Below are positions 17,179 to 26,535 of a DNA stretch of 64,000 bases, in pieces. The translations under genes and the position numbers were made by a program. The stretch covers positions 49,065 to 113,064 of the forward strand of contig JALELZ010000021.1 of NCBI GenBank assembly GCA_022768465.1, read 5' to 3'. Every line of letters begins with the position of its first letter. Position 1 is the stretch's first letter. The notes beneath the pieces were generated by a model. The model was not told the DNA's origin, searched no databases, and worked only from the letters and a program-made list of their open reading frames with translations. The stretch comes from Lachnospiraceae bacterium. Lineage in GTDB: Bacteria; Bacillota; Clostridia; Lachnospirales; Lachnospiraceae.

Positions 17179-18185
17179 GCTTCCATCACCTCCGAGACCT
17201 CTGTTGTTTCGGCATTCTTAATGCGCGGATCTATCTGTTCATTGATTATCTGAGCAATAATGTTGCAAAGTATCACTAAGATGCCTGACATAAGGCAAAG
17301 CAGCATCAAAAGATTATAGTCCTTATATCTGGCACTTTCATAGGAAAGTGTTCCGATGCCCGGGTATGAAAATACCGTCTCCACGATATATGTGCCGCCT
17401 AAAATATGAGGCACGGATATTGCCATAATGCTTAGATACGACGGGATAATATTGCGCAGGCAATGTCTGAACATGACGCTGCGTTTCTTAAGCCCCTTTG
17501 ACTTTGCGAGAAGCACATAATCGGCTCGCACCTCCTCTGCGATCTTATTGCGGATCATGTAGGCGTAATACCACAGGTGATTAATAACAATAATGCACAT
17601 CGGCAGTATCAGATGAACTATGCGGTCTCCTATATCATTCTGCTTTCCTATGGAATAGGCTCCGGAGCTAGGAAGCAGGCGCAGCGCTATAGAAAAAATC
17701 AAAATCAAAACCAACGACAGCCAGAATTCAGGTATACAGCTTGATATCGTTCCCACCTTACAGATTATTCTATCTAGCAAACGATCCTCATACCATGCAC
17801 ACAGAATTCCTAAAAGCATTGAGAATGTAAATATCAGTATAAATCCTATACCGCCGAGTATCAGTGTATTCTCCAGGCGGCTCGTAATTACATCAACTAC
17901 ATTCATTTTATACTTATAGGAAATGCCAAAATCTCCGTGTGCGGCATTGTCCAGCCACCTAACATACTGAACTGAAATAGGATCATTTAATCCCAGCTTT
18001 GCTTCTGCCCAGTCTCTTTCCTCCGGGCTCATTTTTTCCACTCTGTCCCCATAGTAGGAAACCAGCGGATCTCCCGGCGCCAATCTGGAAATATAAAATA
18101 CCGCAAGAGACAGAACAAAAACACTTGCCAAAAAAATCAAAATCTTTTTTCCTAAATAAAGCGGAATATTTTTCTTATGTTTCAT
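17175..18185 (-). CDS. oppB: oligopeptide/nickel-type ABC permease (OppB/DppB-like)
   Basis: A 336-residue permease: N-terminal transmembrane helix, SRLAPGDPL, the periplasmic PEERDWAEAKLGLNDPISVQ of this family, further transmembrane helices, and the EAA loop (YVLLAKSKGLKKRSVMFRHC) followed by the IVETVFSYPGIG signature. It starts 4 bp after oppF and overlaps oppC, so the two permease halves are translationally coupled. Confidence 0.94.
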   Translation of the reverse strand: MKHKKNIPLYLGKKILIFLASVFVLSLAVFYISRLAPGDPLVSYYGDRVEKMSPEERDWAEAKLGLNDPISVQYVRWLDNAAHGDFGISYKYKMNVVDVITSRLENTLILGGIGFILIFTFSMLLGILCAWYEDRLLDRIICKVGTISSCIPEFWLSLVLILIFSIALRLLPSSGAYSIGKQNDIGDRIVHLILPMCIIVINHLWYYAYMIRNKIAEEVRADYVLLAKSKGLKKRSVMFRHCLRNIIPSYLSIMAISVPHILGGTYIVETVFSYPGIGTLSYESARYKDYNLLMLLCLMSGILVILCNIIAQIINEQIDPRIKNAETTEVSEVMEA

Positions 18186-18189
18186 GCTT

Positions 18190-19131
18190 TTATTCCCCCA
18201 TCAGGACATAGTGGTTCGGCGATATCTCTGTAAGCTTTCCGCTGAAATTTGTTTCATCTGCAACAAATTGCTTTATCTTCCTTGATCGCTCTCTTCGCGG
18301 ATCAGGAATAGGAATAGCAGACAGCAGTGCCTTCGTATACGGATGTATCGGGTTGGCAAACAGCTCTTTTGTAGGTGCGCTCTCCACCAGCTTTCCATGA
18401 TACATAACGCCTACTCTGTCGCACAAAAACTCAACCATAGCAAGGTCATGAGCAATGAACAAAAACGAAAATCCATGCTCCTTCTGCAGGTGCCTGAAAA
18501 GATTGACTATCTGTGCCTGTATAGACACATCCAGGGAGGCGATCGGCTCATCTGCAACAAGGAGCTCCGGCTCCATTGATAATGCTCTCGCAATAGCTAC
18601 TCTCTGCCGCTGGCCTCCTGAAAGCTGCGACGGATACTTGTCGAGGAAAGAATGATCCATACCGACATAATGCAGCTGAAACTCTGCTTCAGCTCTCATT
18701 GTCCCTCTTGCCGGTCTGATCCCATTTATCTTCATAGGCTCAGCAATAATGTCGCTCACTTTCATTCGCTGATTCAAGCTGGAGTTCGAATCCTGTAATA
18801 TAAGCTGACGAGTTGTCTGCAGCATTTTTTTATTAGCTCGAAACTCTGACAGGTCACAGGTATTGATGCCCTTATAAATGATTTCTCCGGCAGTCGGCTT
18901 ATATATATTCATCACACAGCGTGCAGCCGTTGATTTTCCTGAGCCTGACTCCCCCACAAGACCGAATATTTCACCCTTATATATTCGAAATGAAAGATCA
19001 TCCACCGCTTTAACAGCTATCTTTTTGGACAGCGGAAATACGTGTGTAAGATTTTTCACATCCAGCAAAACATTATCATTCATGGAACTTTTCTCCGAAG
19101 CATTTGCAGATATTATTTTCGAATTATTCAC
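18190..19131 (-). CDS. oppF: oligopeptide ABC transporter ATP-binding protein (OppF/DppF-like)
   Basis: A 313-residue ABC ATPase: Walker A GESGSGKST, C-loop LSGGQRQRVAIARAL, Walker B LLVADEPIASLD, the H-loop in FIAHDLAMVEF, and the C-terminal oligopeptide domain with NPIHPYTKALLSAIP. I place the start at GTG 19131, 6 nt after a strong GGAGGAGG site that lies inside the end of oppD; the two genes overlap by 8 nt. A start further upstream would have no binding site. Confidence 0.93.
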   Translation of the reverse strand: MNNSKIISANASEKSSMNDNVLLDVKNLTHVFPLSKKIAVKAVDDLSFRIYKGEIFGLVGESGSGKSTAARCVMNIYKPTAGEIIYKGINTCDLSEFRANKKMLQTTRQLILQDSNSSLNQRMKVSDIIAEPMKINGIRPARGTMRAEAEFQLHYVGMDHSFLDKYPSQLSGGQRQRVAIARALSMEPELLVADEPIASLDVSIQAQIVNLFRHLQKEHGFSFLFIAHDLAMVEFLCDRVGVMYHGKLVESAPTKELFANPIHPYTKALLSAIPIPDPRRERSRKIKQFVADETNFSGKLTEISPNHYVLMGE

Positions 19132-20137
19132 GAATACCTCCTCCGATAGGCGGTGTAACTTTCGGAGCACGAGGATCTAAAAGCCAGGTTGCCGCATAAT
19201 GTGTATCAGATACCTTGAACATCGGCGGTTCTTCTTCATAATCAATCTCAAGTGCATAAGAATTACGGCACGCAAAGGCATCTCCCTTTGGCGGATCAAG
19301 AAGAGACGGCGGCATTCCCGGAATAGTAGGGAGCGTTTCCTTACCCTTTGAAAGCGACGGAAGAGACTGCATGAGTCCCCAGGTATACGGATGCCTCGGA
19401 TCATAAAATATCTCCTCTGCTGTTCCTATTTCTACGATCTTGCCTGCATACATTACCGCCACACGATCAGCAACTCTTGCAACGACTCCAAGGTCGTGAG
19501 TAACAAATACAGTAGCCGTACCAAGCTCAGTCTGTACACGGCGAAGAAGATCCAGGATCTGTGCCTGTATAGTAACATCAAGCGCGGTAGTAGGCTCATC
19601 TGCAAACAATATGCTTGGATCAGCAGCCAGCGCTATGGCCATGACACTTCGCTGACGCATTCCTCCCGAAAAATTATAAGGATAAAGCTTCATTCGCTCC
19701 TTTGGATGATCAATTCCCACAAGAGTCATGAGCTCCAAGACTCTGTTCTTAACTTCTTCCTTTGATAATTTAGGATAATGAATACGTACAGCCTCGCCTA
19801 TCTGCTCTCCGATAGTCATCGTAGGATTAAGCGAGGTCATCGGATCCTGAAACACCATAGAAAAAAGCTTTCCGCGAAGCTTGGTCATATCACGCTCTTT
19901 GTATTCTGTAATATCAATGCCGTTTACGCGAATACTCCCGGATTTTATCTTTGCCGCTGCCGGAAGCAGCTTCATAATGCTTTTACACATAACGCTTTTT
20001 CCGCAGCCGGATTCTCCGACTATGGCAAGAACCTCTCCTGCCTTAAGTGAAAAGCTGACATCGCGTACTGCCTGCACCTCTCCCTCCGGGGTAAAAAAGC
20101 TGACTGACAGATTATTAACTTCTAATAATTGAGACAT
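19124..20137 (-). CDS. oppD: oligopeptide ABC transporter ATP-binding protein (OppD/DppD-like)
   Basis: A 337-residue ABC ATPase with Walker A GESGCGKSV, Q-loop FQDPMTSLNPTM, C-loop FSGGMRQRSVMAIAL, Walker B LFADEPTTALD, the switch His in VTHDLGVVARV, and the C-terminal PRHPYTWGLMQSLP. The ATG at 20137 (MSQLLEVNNLSVSF) has an AGAGG site; a TTG 18 bp upstream has none. It pairs with OppF to power the permease. Confidence 0.94.
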   Translation of the reverse strand: MSQLLEVNNLSVSFFTPEGEVQAVRDVSFSLKAGEVLAIVGESGCGKSVMCKSIMKLLPAAAKIKSGSIRVNGIDITEYKERDMTKLRGKLFSMVFQDPMTSLNPTMTIGEQIGEAVRIHYPKLSKEEVKNRVLELMTLVGIDHPKERMKLYPYNFSGGMRQRSVMAIALAADPSILFADEPTTALDVTIQAQILDLLRRVQTELGTATVFVTHDLGVVARVADRVAVMYAGKIVEIGTAEEIFYDPRHPYTWGLMQSLPSLSKGKETLPTIPGMPPSLLDPPKGDAFACRNSYALEIDYEEEPPMFKVSDTHYAATWLLDPRAPKVTPPIGGGIRE

Positions 20138-20239
20138 AAATGAACCTCTTCCCAATATACTCTGCCGAATTCATAAACACCGACAGAGGGGTTGATAACA
20201 ACCCCTCTGTCAGTAAATATCGTTTGTTTTGAATGATCT

Positions 20240-21823
20240 TTATTGATCAATGCTCCACTCATGAATGTTCCAGAAAATACCTACTCCGTGATGTCCTAAA
20301 ACAGTATCATCAGAGATACCCTGGATATTGGATTTTGCAACATAGTTTGCATCAATGTAGCAGATAAATGCAAATGCAGGATCATTGGCAAGCTCCTCCT
20401 GGAACTTTGCATAATACTCCTTACGAACCTCAGGATCGCTTGACTGACGAGCAAGTGCAAGATATTCATCTACCTTTGCATTAGAATAGCTTGAATAGTT
20501 AGCGCCCTTATCTGTACCGAATACCTTGTAGGTATGGTCATCAGCATCAAACGGGCTTCCCCATCCGATAAGGTTTGCCATCTGTCCGCCCCAATCGATC
20601 TGAGCAGGGATCTCAACTGTACAGTTGATTCCGACCTCTCTTATCTGCTGTGCAGCTGCCTGAGCAATATCGATACGATCCTGCTCTCCTGCCATAACGC
20701 TGATAACAAATCCGATTTCCTCGCCGTTTCTCTCATAGAAGCCGTTGCTGCCCATTGTGCAGCCTGCTGCCTCTAATATCTCCTTTGCCTTTTCAGGATC
20801 ATAATCATAATGATTTACATCCTCATCATTGTAAATGTTTCTCTGAAGAGGACCGTATGCAGGCATTCCCTGTCCTAAAAGTACTGAATCAATGATGGCC
20901 TGACGATCTATGGCATAGCAGACAGCAGGAATGATATCCTTGTTTTCTGTCCAGTAGTCATTTGCAAAGTTGAATAAAATTCCGCGATAGTCAGCAGTTG
21001 TCATATCGTGGATAGTGAATCCCTCTTTGCCTTCGAAGCTCTCAGCATTCTTAGGATCAAGAAGAGCCATATCAAGCTCGCCTGACTCTAACTGAATAGC
21101 CTGAGTATTATCATCGGTGACTATCTTGAAAATGACCTTATCGATGTTAGGTGTTCCAAGGTAGTAATCCTCATTCTTAACCATTACGATAGCCTGTCCG
21201 ACATCCCAGCTCTCAAGCTTATAAGGGCCTGTACCGACAGGTGCACGGAAGAAATCAGATTCCTGCATGTCCTCACCTTCAAGTAAATGTACCGGAAGGA
21301 TAGCCATTGTCATGTACTCAAGGAAGGCTACGTTAGGCTCTTTAAGCTTGAACGCAACAGTATTGTCATCGATAACTGTGATCTCTTCGACATCCTCATA
21401 GTTAGGAGCATTCTCAGCACCGTTATCAGGATCCATGATTGCTTCAATTGTGAACTTAACGTCGTTTGCTGTAAACGGCTCTCCGTCATGCCACTTTACT
21501 CCGTCACGGATGTGGAATGTGTAAGTGTATGTATCCTCATCATACTCCCAGCTTTCTGCCAGGCCCGGAACGATCTGATTTTCACCGTCATGAGCTGTAA
21601 GTCCGTTGAATAAAAGGACATTGATCTCACAATGCTCGTCCATAGCAGGATTAATCCTTGTATAATCGCCGGATCCGTAAACAAGTGTTGTCTCCTCAGA
21701 AGCATTGCTTTCAGCTGTTGTTGTCTCTTCCTGCTTATTGTCGTTTGCTGTTCCGGAGTTGCCGCAGGCGGTCACTCCGAATACCATTGCTGCTGCAAGA
21801 AGCACGGATAAAAATTTTCTCAT
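20240..21823 (-). CDS. oppA: peptide/nickel-type ABC transporter substrate-binding lipoprotein
   Basis: A 527-residue family 5 solute-binding protein. Signal peptide MRKFLSVLLAAAMVFGVTAC with lipobox Cys20, then a disordered Asn/Thr/Glu linker, then the fold: GLAESWEYDEDTYTYTFHIR, DGVKWHDGEPFTANDVKFT, and VGTGPYKLESW. The ATG at 21823 is chosen for its GAAGGGA site and because the signal peptide begins there. It heads the operon and is separated from oppD by about 100 bp, which could let the binding protein be made in excess. Its leader carries a terminator-like hairpin. Confidence 0.94.
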   Translation of the reverse strand: MRKFLSVLLAAAMVFGVTACGNSGTANDNKQEETTTAESNASEETTLVYGSGDYTRINPAMDEHCEINVLLFNGLTAHDGENQIVPGLAESWEYDEDTYTYTFHIRDGVKWHDGEPFTANDVKFTIEAIMDPDNGAENAPNYEDVEEITVIDDNTVAFKLKEPNVAFLEYMTMAILPVHLLEGEDMQESDFFRAPVGTGPYKLESWDVGQAIVMVKNEDYYLGTPNIDKVIFKIVTDDNTQAIQLESGELDMALLDPKNAESFEGKEGFTIHDMTTADYRGILFNFANDYWTENKDIIPAVCYAIDRQAIIDSVLLGQGMPAYGPLQRNIYNDEDVNHYDYDPEKAKEILEAAGCTMGSNGFYERNGEEIGFVISVMAGEQDRIDIAQAAAQQIREVGINCTVEIPAQIDWGGQMANLIGWGSPFDADDHTYKVFGTDKGANYSSYSNAKVDEYLALARQSSDPEVRKEYYAKFQEELANDPAFAFICYIDANYVAKSNIQGISDDTVLGHHGVGIFWNIHEWSIDQ

Positions 21824-21870
21824 AATTAATTCCCTTCTGTAGACCTCGTTATACATTGCTGTTTTTGCAT

Positions 21871-21908
21871 AAAAAAAGCATACAGCCTCCATTCAAGAGG
21901 TTGTATGC
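21871..21908 (-). terminator. terminator-like hairpin in the oppA leader
   Basis: On the minus strand a 12-bp stem with one A-C mismatch (21878-21889 with 21897-21908) and a 7-nt loop is followed by seven T's, 47 bp before the oppA start. It lies inside the predicted oppA leader rather than before its promoter, so it looks like an attenuator. Confidence 0.72.
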
Positions 21909-21993
21909 CTTCATGTACATACGAAATCAAAAAAATAAATAACTTAAAGAGCTTCTGCTCATAGATACGGCTGCATGCCGCATACTCGTTTAG

Positions 21994-22022
21994 ATTTTAA
22001 CATAGCAGCCCCGGTGTGTCAA
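21994..22022 (-). promoter_or_regulatory. opp operon promoter
   Basis: Minus strand: perfect -35 TTGACA (22017-22022), 17-nt spacer, -10 TAAAAT (21994-21999) with extended TGT. It predicts a leader of about 165 nt, including small hairpins near 21955-21980 and the terminator-like hairpin. Confidence 0.82.
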
Positions 22023-22063
22023 TATTGCTGTCCTCAAGTTTTTTACAATTCACTAAGTTATTT

Positions 22064-23458
22064 TTACCTCAAAAATATATGAAGCATTTTCTCATATATT
22101 TTCTTATACGGTCTGTAGCGCATCGGAAGATCCATAAAGGTTTTCTTATCAACAATGCTTTTGCGGTGGCTGAACGCATCAAAGCCCTCGCGCCCGTGGT
22201 ATGCACCCATTCCGCTTTCTCCTACGCCTCCGAAGCCCATTTCCGAGGTGGCAAGATGTATTATCGTATCATTTATACAGCCGCCTCCGAACTGAACTCT
22301 TGATTTTATAAAATCAATATTGTTTTTGTCGGAAGAGAAAATATAAAGTGCAAGCGGATGCTCTCTTTTGCTTATCTGCGCCGCAGCCTCTTTAAGATCA
22401 CCAAAGCTCATAACAGGAAGCACCGGACCGAATATCTCTTCTCCCATAACGGCTGAATTCCAGCTGACGCCGCTTATAATTGCCGGCTCTATCTTTAGAG
22501 TTTCTTCATCTCTCCCGCCGCCTGCTTCGAGCTTTCCTCCGGATTTAAGCGAGGCATCTATTAGTCCGCATATTCTCTCAAAATGCCTTTTATTAATGAT
22601 CCTTCCGTAATCCTCAGAATGCAGAATACCCTCTCCGTACTGAAGCCTAAGCTGTTTTTTCAGCTCCTTAATAAGCTCTGTACGGATGCTTTCATCGCAG
22701 TATATATAATCCGGTGCAACACAGGTCTGTCCGCAGTTAAGCATTTTGCCGAAAACTATACGCTTTGCCGCAAGCCTGATATTAGTCGTTTTATCAACGA
22801 TACATGGACTCTTTCCGCCAAGCTCCAGGGTGACCGGTGTCAGATGCTCCGCAGCCTTTCTTAACACCTCTTTGCCTACTGCCTTACTTCCCGTAAAAAA
22901 TATCTTGTCAAAGCCAGTGTCTAAGAGTGCAGAATTCTCTGCTCTTCCGCCTGTTATAACAGCTATATATTCTTCATCGAAGCGCTCCTCTATCAGCTCC
23001 TTTAAAAGCTTGGAGGTTTCCGGCGCATAAGCACTCGGCTTAAGCACTGCGGTATTTCCTGCCGCTATGGCATCTGCCAGCGGACCTATAGACAAAAGCA
23101 GCGGATAATTCCACGGACTCATGATCAGAACATTTCCATATGGGACAGGTTTAACAAAGCTTCTTGAGGCAAACTGAGCCAACGGTGTCCTGACACGTCT
23201 TTCCCTTGAATATTTTGTCAGATTTTTAAGCATATGGCTTATTTCAGATTTAGCAAGTCCGGTTTCACACATATATGCCTCCATCCTCGCCTTTCCAAGA
23301 TCAGCCTTAAGTGCTGCTGCTATACGTTCTTCATTATCATTAAGAAGGCTGTAGAGACTTTTAAGCGCTTCTCGCCTATTCTTTAAATCAAATGTAATAC
23401 CGCTGTCAAAATATCTTTTCTGTTTTGATACTATTTCTTCTATCTGCTGTTTTTCCAT
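22064..23458 (-). CDS. NAD(P)-dependent aldehyde dehydrogenase, class 3-like
   Basis: A 464-residue enzyme oxidising aldehydes to acids. Its short N-terminus and sequence resemble class 3/fatty-aldehyde dehydrogenases. Motifs: the substrate-loop Asn in SPWNYPL (115-119), K140 in LKPSAYAPE, FFTGSKAVGKEV of the Rossmann fold, the catalytic base E212 (LELGGKSP) and nucleophile C246 (NCGQTCVAPDY), and GPVLPVMSF near the C-terminus. It lies 106 bp downstream of an iron alcohol dehydrogenase on the same strand; together they could run alcohol to aldehyde to acid. Confidence 0.94.
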   Translation of the reverse strand: MEKQQIEEIVSKQKRYFDSGITFDLKNRREALKSLYSLLNDNEERIAAALKADLGKARMEAYMCETGLAKSEISHMLKNLTKYSRERRVRTPLAQFASRSFVKPVPYGNVLIMSPWNYPLLLSIGPLADAIAAGNTAVLKPSAYAPETSKLLKELIEERFDEEYIAVITGGRAENSALLDTGFDKIFFTGSKAVGKEVLRKAAEHLTPVTLELGGKSPCIVDKTTNIRLAAKRIVFGKMLNCGQTCVAPDYIYCDESIRTELIKELKKQLRLQYGEGILHSEDYGRIINKRHFERICGLIDASLKSGGKLEAGGGRDEETLKIEPAIISGVSWNSAVMGEEIFGPVLPVMSFGDLKEAAAQISKREHPLALYIFSSDKNNIDFIKSRVQFGGGCINDTIIHLATSEMGFGGVGESGMGAYHGREGFDAFSHRKSIVDKKTFMDLPMRYRPYKKIYEKMLHIFLR

Positions 23459-23563
23459 ATATTTAAAATCCGCAAACTATCTGCAGTGTTAATCATGTAT
23501 TCCTCAACGTAAGGCGCTGTATTGACCCACAAGCGCTTTTGCTGTACTTGTATCAGCTAGTAA

Positions 23564-24760
23564 TCAGCCCTTAAGCAGACGGTAAATATTTGCAAGCTCT
23601 TTTCTGTCCCACAAAACCGGCACCGGGTATAAAGGATTTGCTTCCTTATCCGCATACTTTGCAAGAGTTTTTATATCCTCTTCCTTTATCGCCTCTATTC
23701 TTTCAGGTATGCCATACTTAATATTCATGGCCTCTATAGCCGATATGAATCTTTCCGCAAGAACGCCTGCATTCTCATCAGGCTCGCCTAAGCCCGCACA
23801 AAGCGCAAGCTTTGCAAGCTTTTTATCTATGCATCTGCCGTAGCGTCTTAATACGATCGGCAGTATCACTGCATTTGTCCAGCCGTGCGGCAGGTCATAG
23901 GCTCCGCTTAAGGCATGCGAAAGCGCGTGTACATATCCGACATATGAACGTGTAAATGCTCTTCCGGCATAGTGTGCGGCTGCAAGCATTGCTCCTTCTG
24001 AGCTTGCGCTCTGATGCTTCACTGCCTGATCAAGATTCCTGAAAATGAGAAAAACCGCTTTTTCAGCTGCCGCACGCGTCTTTCTTGTCGTAGATTTGCC
24101 AATATATGCTTCGACTGCATGTGTGAGCGCATCCAATCCCGTAGTAGCAGCTACAAAAGATGGTGAGCTGTGCACCATCGCCTGATCCAAAACGGCATAT
24201 TTAGGAATAAGCGGAAAATCATTTATTGCAAATTTATGTCTCGTCCTTCCGTCAACCACAACCGCCGCCAGCGTAGTCTCACTTCCTGTTCCGGCAGTAG
24301 TTGGTATCGCTATAAGAAGCGGCAGCTTTTTTCTCACCTTAAGTATGCCGCCCATTTTGGAAAGCGGCTTATCAGGCCTTGCCTCTATTATTCCGCAGGC
24401 CTTTGCCAGATCCATCGGAGACCCGCCTCCGAAGGCTATAATAGAATCACAGCCCTTTGCAGCATAAAAATCATGTGCTTCCTCGCAAAGCGCTATGGTT
24501 GGGTTTGGAAACGCTCTGTCAAAGTAAGCATAATCCATGCCGTTTTTATCAAGTGCCGCTTTAAGAGAATCCGGAAGTCCGAGTCCGGATATATTGGAAT
24601 CCGTAATAATAAGCGGCTTTTTCACTCCCTCCGCCTTAAGTATTCCAGGGATAGCGACCACATGTCTTTCTATCCTCGGATCTTGGTATGGAAGAAAAGG
24701 CAGAGCTATATGAAAGCATTTCTGAAATATACGGCAGTATATCTTTTTAAAAATATTCAT
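23564..24760 (-). CDS. iron-containing alcohol dehydrogenase
   Basis: A 398-residue group III alcohol dehydrogenase. Motifs: the NAD-binding FGGGSPMDLAKACG, IPTTAGTGSE, and the metal-ligand region with Asp and His residues (DALTHAVEAY, then VHALSHALSG and DLPHGWTNAVILP). I start at ATG 24760, 7 bp after the stop of the upstream metallohydrolase; an earlier in-frame start would overlap that gene by 29 bp and add a poorly conserved dozen residues. The binding site (GGAG, 13 nt away) is not ideal for either. Confidence 0.93.
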   Translation of the reverse strand: MNIFKKIYCRIFQKCFHIALPFLPYQDPRIERHVVAIPGILKAEGVKKPLIITDSNISGLGLPDSLKAALDKNGMDYAYFDRAFPNPTIALCEEAHDFYAAKGCDSIIAFGGGSPMDLAKACGIIEARPDKPLSKMGGILKVRKKLPLLIAIPTTAGTGSETTLAAVVVDGRTRHKFAINDFPLIPKYAVLDQAMVHSSPSFVAATTGLDALTHAVEAYIGKSTTRKTRAAAEKAVFLIFRNLDQAVKHQSASSEGAMLAAAHYAGRAFTRSYVGYVHALSHALSGAYDLPHGWTNAVILPIVLRRYGRCIDKKLAKLALCAGLGEPDENAGVLAERFISAIEAMNIKYGIPERIEAIKEEDIKTLAKYADKEANPLYPVPVLWDRKELANIYRLLKG

Positions 24761-24767
24761 CAGTCTT

Positions 24768-25412
24768 TTAATACTCCATTCTGACCGATACCTCAATGTT
24801 CGGATTTCCGGCTTTCACAGCATCTGCAAAACGCTTTCCGCATTCGGCATCGCCTGCAACAGAGCCGTAATGTGTAGGTATGGCAAGCTTCGGTTCAATA
24901 ATTAAAGCAAGCTCTGCAGCCTCTTTATCCGTCATCGTATATGTTCCTCCGCACGGAAGCATAGCTGCATCGCATTTTATCTTTTTAATGTCATCATTTA
25001 TATCAGTATCACCGGCAACATAGTAGGTCGTATCATTCATAGTCACAAGATATCCCACCCATGCATTTTCCTTTGGATGGAACTGCTTTCCGACATTATA
25101 TGAAGCAATCGCACATATCTTTATATCATCGACCTCAAGCTCATCGCCCGGCTCCACAAGCTCTGTGTGCTCCCAGTCAATGCCGCTTTCCTCAAGCCTG
25201 TCCTTCATGGACGCAGGGCAAATAAGAAGCGTCATGTCATTTTTCAGCTTTGCTATATCCTCCGGCGAAAAATGATCAAAATGCTCGTGTGTCACAAATA
25301 TAATATCCGCATCATGTGCAGCTTCATTTACATTGTAGGGATCGAAATAAAGAATTTCCTTTCCCGCTATGCGTATACTGCTGTGTGTAAGTACTCTTAT
25401 CTCGTCAAACAT
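24768..25412 (-). CDS. metallo-beta-lactamase-fold hydrolase, UlaG/YtkL-like
   Basis: A 214-residue metal-dependent hydrolase. The FVTHEHFDHFSPED motif (H-x-E-x-D-H) gives the metal site, followed by the second-shell VAGDTDI and a C-terminal IPTHYGSV. Short length and the substitution of Glu in HxHxDH match UlaG-like members such as YtkL. The substrate is unknown. It directly precedes the alcohol dehydrogenase (7 bp), so they probably share a transcript. Confidence 0.88.
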   Translation of the reverse strand: MFDEIRVLTHSSIRIAGKEILYFDPYNVNEAAHDADIIFVTHEHFDHFSPEDIAKLKNDMTLLICPASMKDRLEESGIDWEHTELVEPGDELEVDDIKICAIASYNVGKQFHPKENAWVGYLVTMNDTTYYVAGDTDINDDIKKIKCDAAMLPCGGTYTMTDKEAAELALIIEPKLAIPTHYGSVAGDAECGKRFADAVKAGNPNIEVSVRMEY

Positions 25413-25649
25413 GGCAGCTCCTTTCTGCGTTGTATAAAATTACACTGTGATAATACCACTCTGAAAAGATCACTGTAATAAAACATATTTTTCATTGATT
25501 TGTTTTGTAACAATATTATGCAGTATTATTTCTGATTTGAAAAGATATCCGAGCTTGCGCTGAACTTTGAAATTACAAATAAGCCTCTTTTGAAACATGA
25601 ATTTATTGCATAACCGTCTTTATGCGGCATTTCCTATCATTCGATCAGC
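25413..25649. other. intergenic region between divergent genes
   Basis: An AT-rich spacer. It holds the ribosome-binding site of the metallohydrolase (AAAGGAG just before 25412) and several TATACA/TATTAT-like hexamers. I see no gene or clear RNA here; open frames around 25620-25916 on both strands have poor codon composition and no starts worth trusting. Confidence 0.5.
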
Positions 25650-25678
25650 TTGATTCTGACATGCTCGTATTTTATACT
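25650..25678 (+). promoter_or_regulatory. candidate promoter for the sirohaem-branch gene
   Basis: -35 TTGATT (25650-25655), 17-nt spacer, -10 TATACT (25673-25678). It predicts a 5' leader of about 115 nt. Confidence 0.55.
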
Positions 25679-25724
25679 TTTCTATATATTCATGATGCTG
25701 ACGGCCCAAGGTCATACTCCTTCT

Positions 25725-25772
25725 TGCAGGCAAACCTGCATCGGATGTCAGACCTTTTGACACCGGTATCAT
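25725..25772 (+). promoter_or_regulatory. structured leader upstream of the precorrin-2 dehydrogenase gene
   Basis: Two hairpins follow each other: TGCAGG/CCTGCA with a CAAA loop (25725-25740), then a nested stem with CGG/CCG outside and GTCA/TGAC inside (about 25742-25770). No known riboswitch consensus is recognised; it may just be leader structure. Confidence 0.4.
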
Positions 25773-25799
25773 ATTCATTAGACCAACGGAGTTTTTGTT

Positions 25800-26456
25800 A
25801 TGCCGTATTTCCCGCTTTATATAAATATAGAAGAAAAAGACATTCTCATAGTCGGCGGAGGAAAAGTTGCTCTCAGAAAATGTGAGAAGCTGCTGCCGTT
25901 TAAGCCGCGTATACACATTGTTGCGCCTGACATATGTGATGAGCTTGAGGCACTTTCACATAAATACCGTACCGTTTCTGCTGAGAATGCTTCCGAAATA
26001 AGCATTTACAGCAGAGCTTTTAATGAAAAGGATCTCAATGATAAGGCTCTGTGCATCGCCGCTTCAGATGATAATATACTTAATCAGCATATAAGCAGGC
26101 TTTGTCGTGATGTGTCCATACCTGTTAATGTTGTGGACTGCCCTGAGCTTTGCACATTTTTCTTTCCGGCTCTTATAAATGACGGCGAACTTTCCGTTGG
26201 GATCTCCACCTCCGGAAAAAGCCCGGTGGCCGCTCGTGAGCTTAAAAATCTGCTAAGCGATGCGCTTCCGGAAAATATAGGTGATATAATAAGCTATATG
26301 GGTGCTGTACGACCTCGTATCATTGAGCTCATCCCTGATATGAAAAAGCGCTCGGAAGCATTAACAGAAATATACTCAAAATGTCTCTCAAAACACGGTG
26401 CGCTCGATTCAGTTGAGCTTGAGGAAATACTGGCGGCTTATATTAAAAAGCTGTAG
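25800..26456 (+). CDS. precorrin-2 dehydrogenase / sirohydrochlorin ferrochelatase-like
   Basis: A 218-residue protein of the CysG N-terminal/Met8p type, making sirohaem from precorrin-2 by NAD-dependent oxidation and iron insertion. It has an N-terminal Rossmann motif (ILIVGGGKVALRKCEKLL), the NVVDCPELCTFFFPA block, and GISTSGKSPVAARELK in the C-terminal helical part. ATG has a CGGAG site. It is not next to other sirohaem genes, but a sirohaem-dependent reductase is encoded 12 kb away (38329-39906), a plausible consumer. Confidence 0.92.
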   Translation: MPYFPLYINIEEKDILIVGGGKVALRKCEKLLPFKPRIHIVAPDICDELEALSHKYRTVSAENASEISIYSRAFNEKDLNDKALCIAASDDNILNQHISRLCRDVSIPVNVVDCPELCTFFFPALINDGELSVGISTSGKSPVAARELKNLLSDALPENIGDIISYMGAVRPRIIELIPDMKKRSEALTEIYSKCLSKHGALDSVELEEILAAYIKKL

Positions 26457-26535
26457 CCTGGCCATAAGTCAAACTGTGAAGCCAAACGCTTAAATTCACG
26501 CTGTTATCGCAATGATTAAAAGGGGGAACAGATTC

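Noticed and set aside
25620..25916. Small frames on both strands in the spacer before the sirohaem gene
   Set aside because: No ribosome-binding site, no recognisable domain, and the region is better explained as a leader with hairpins.
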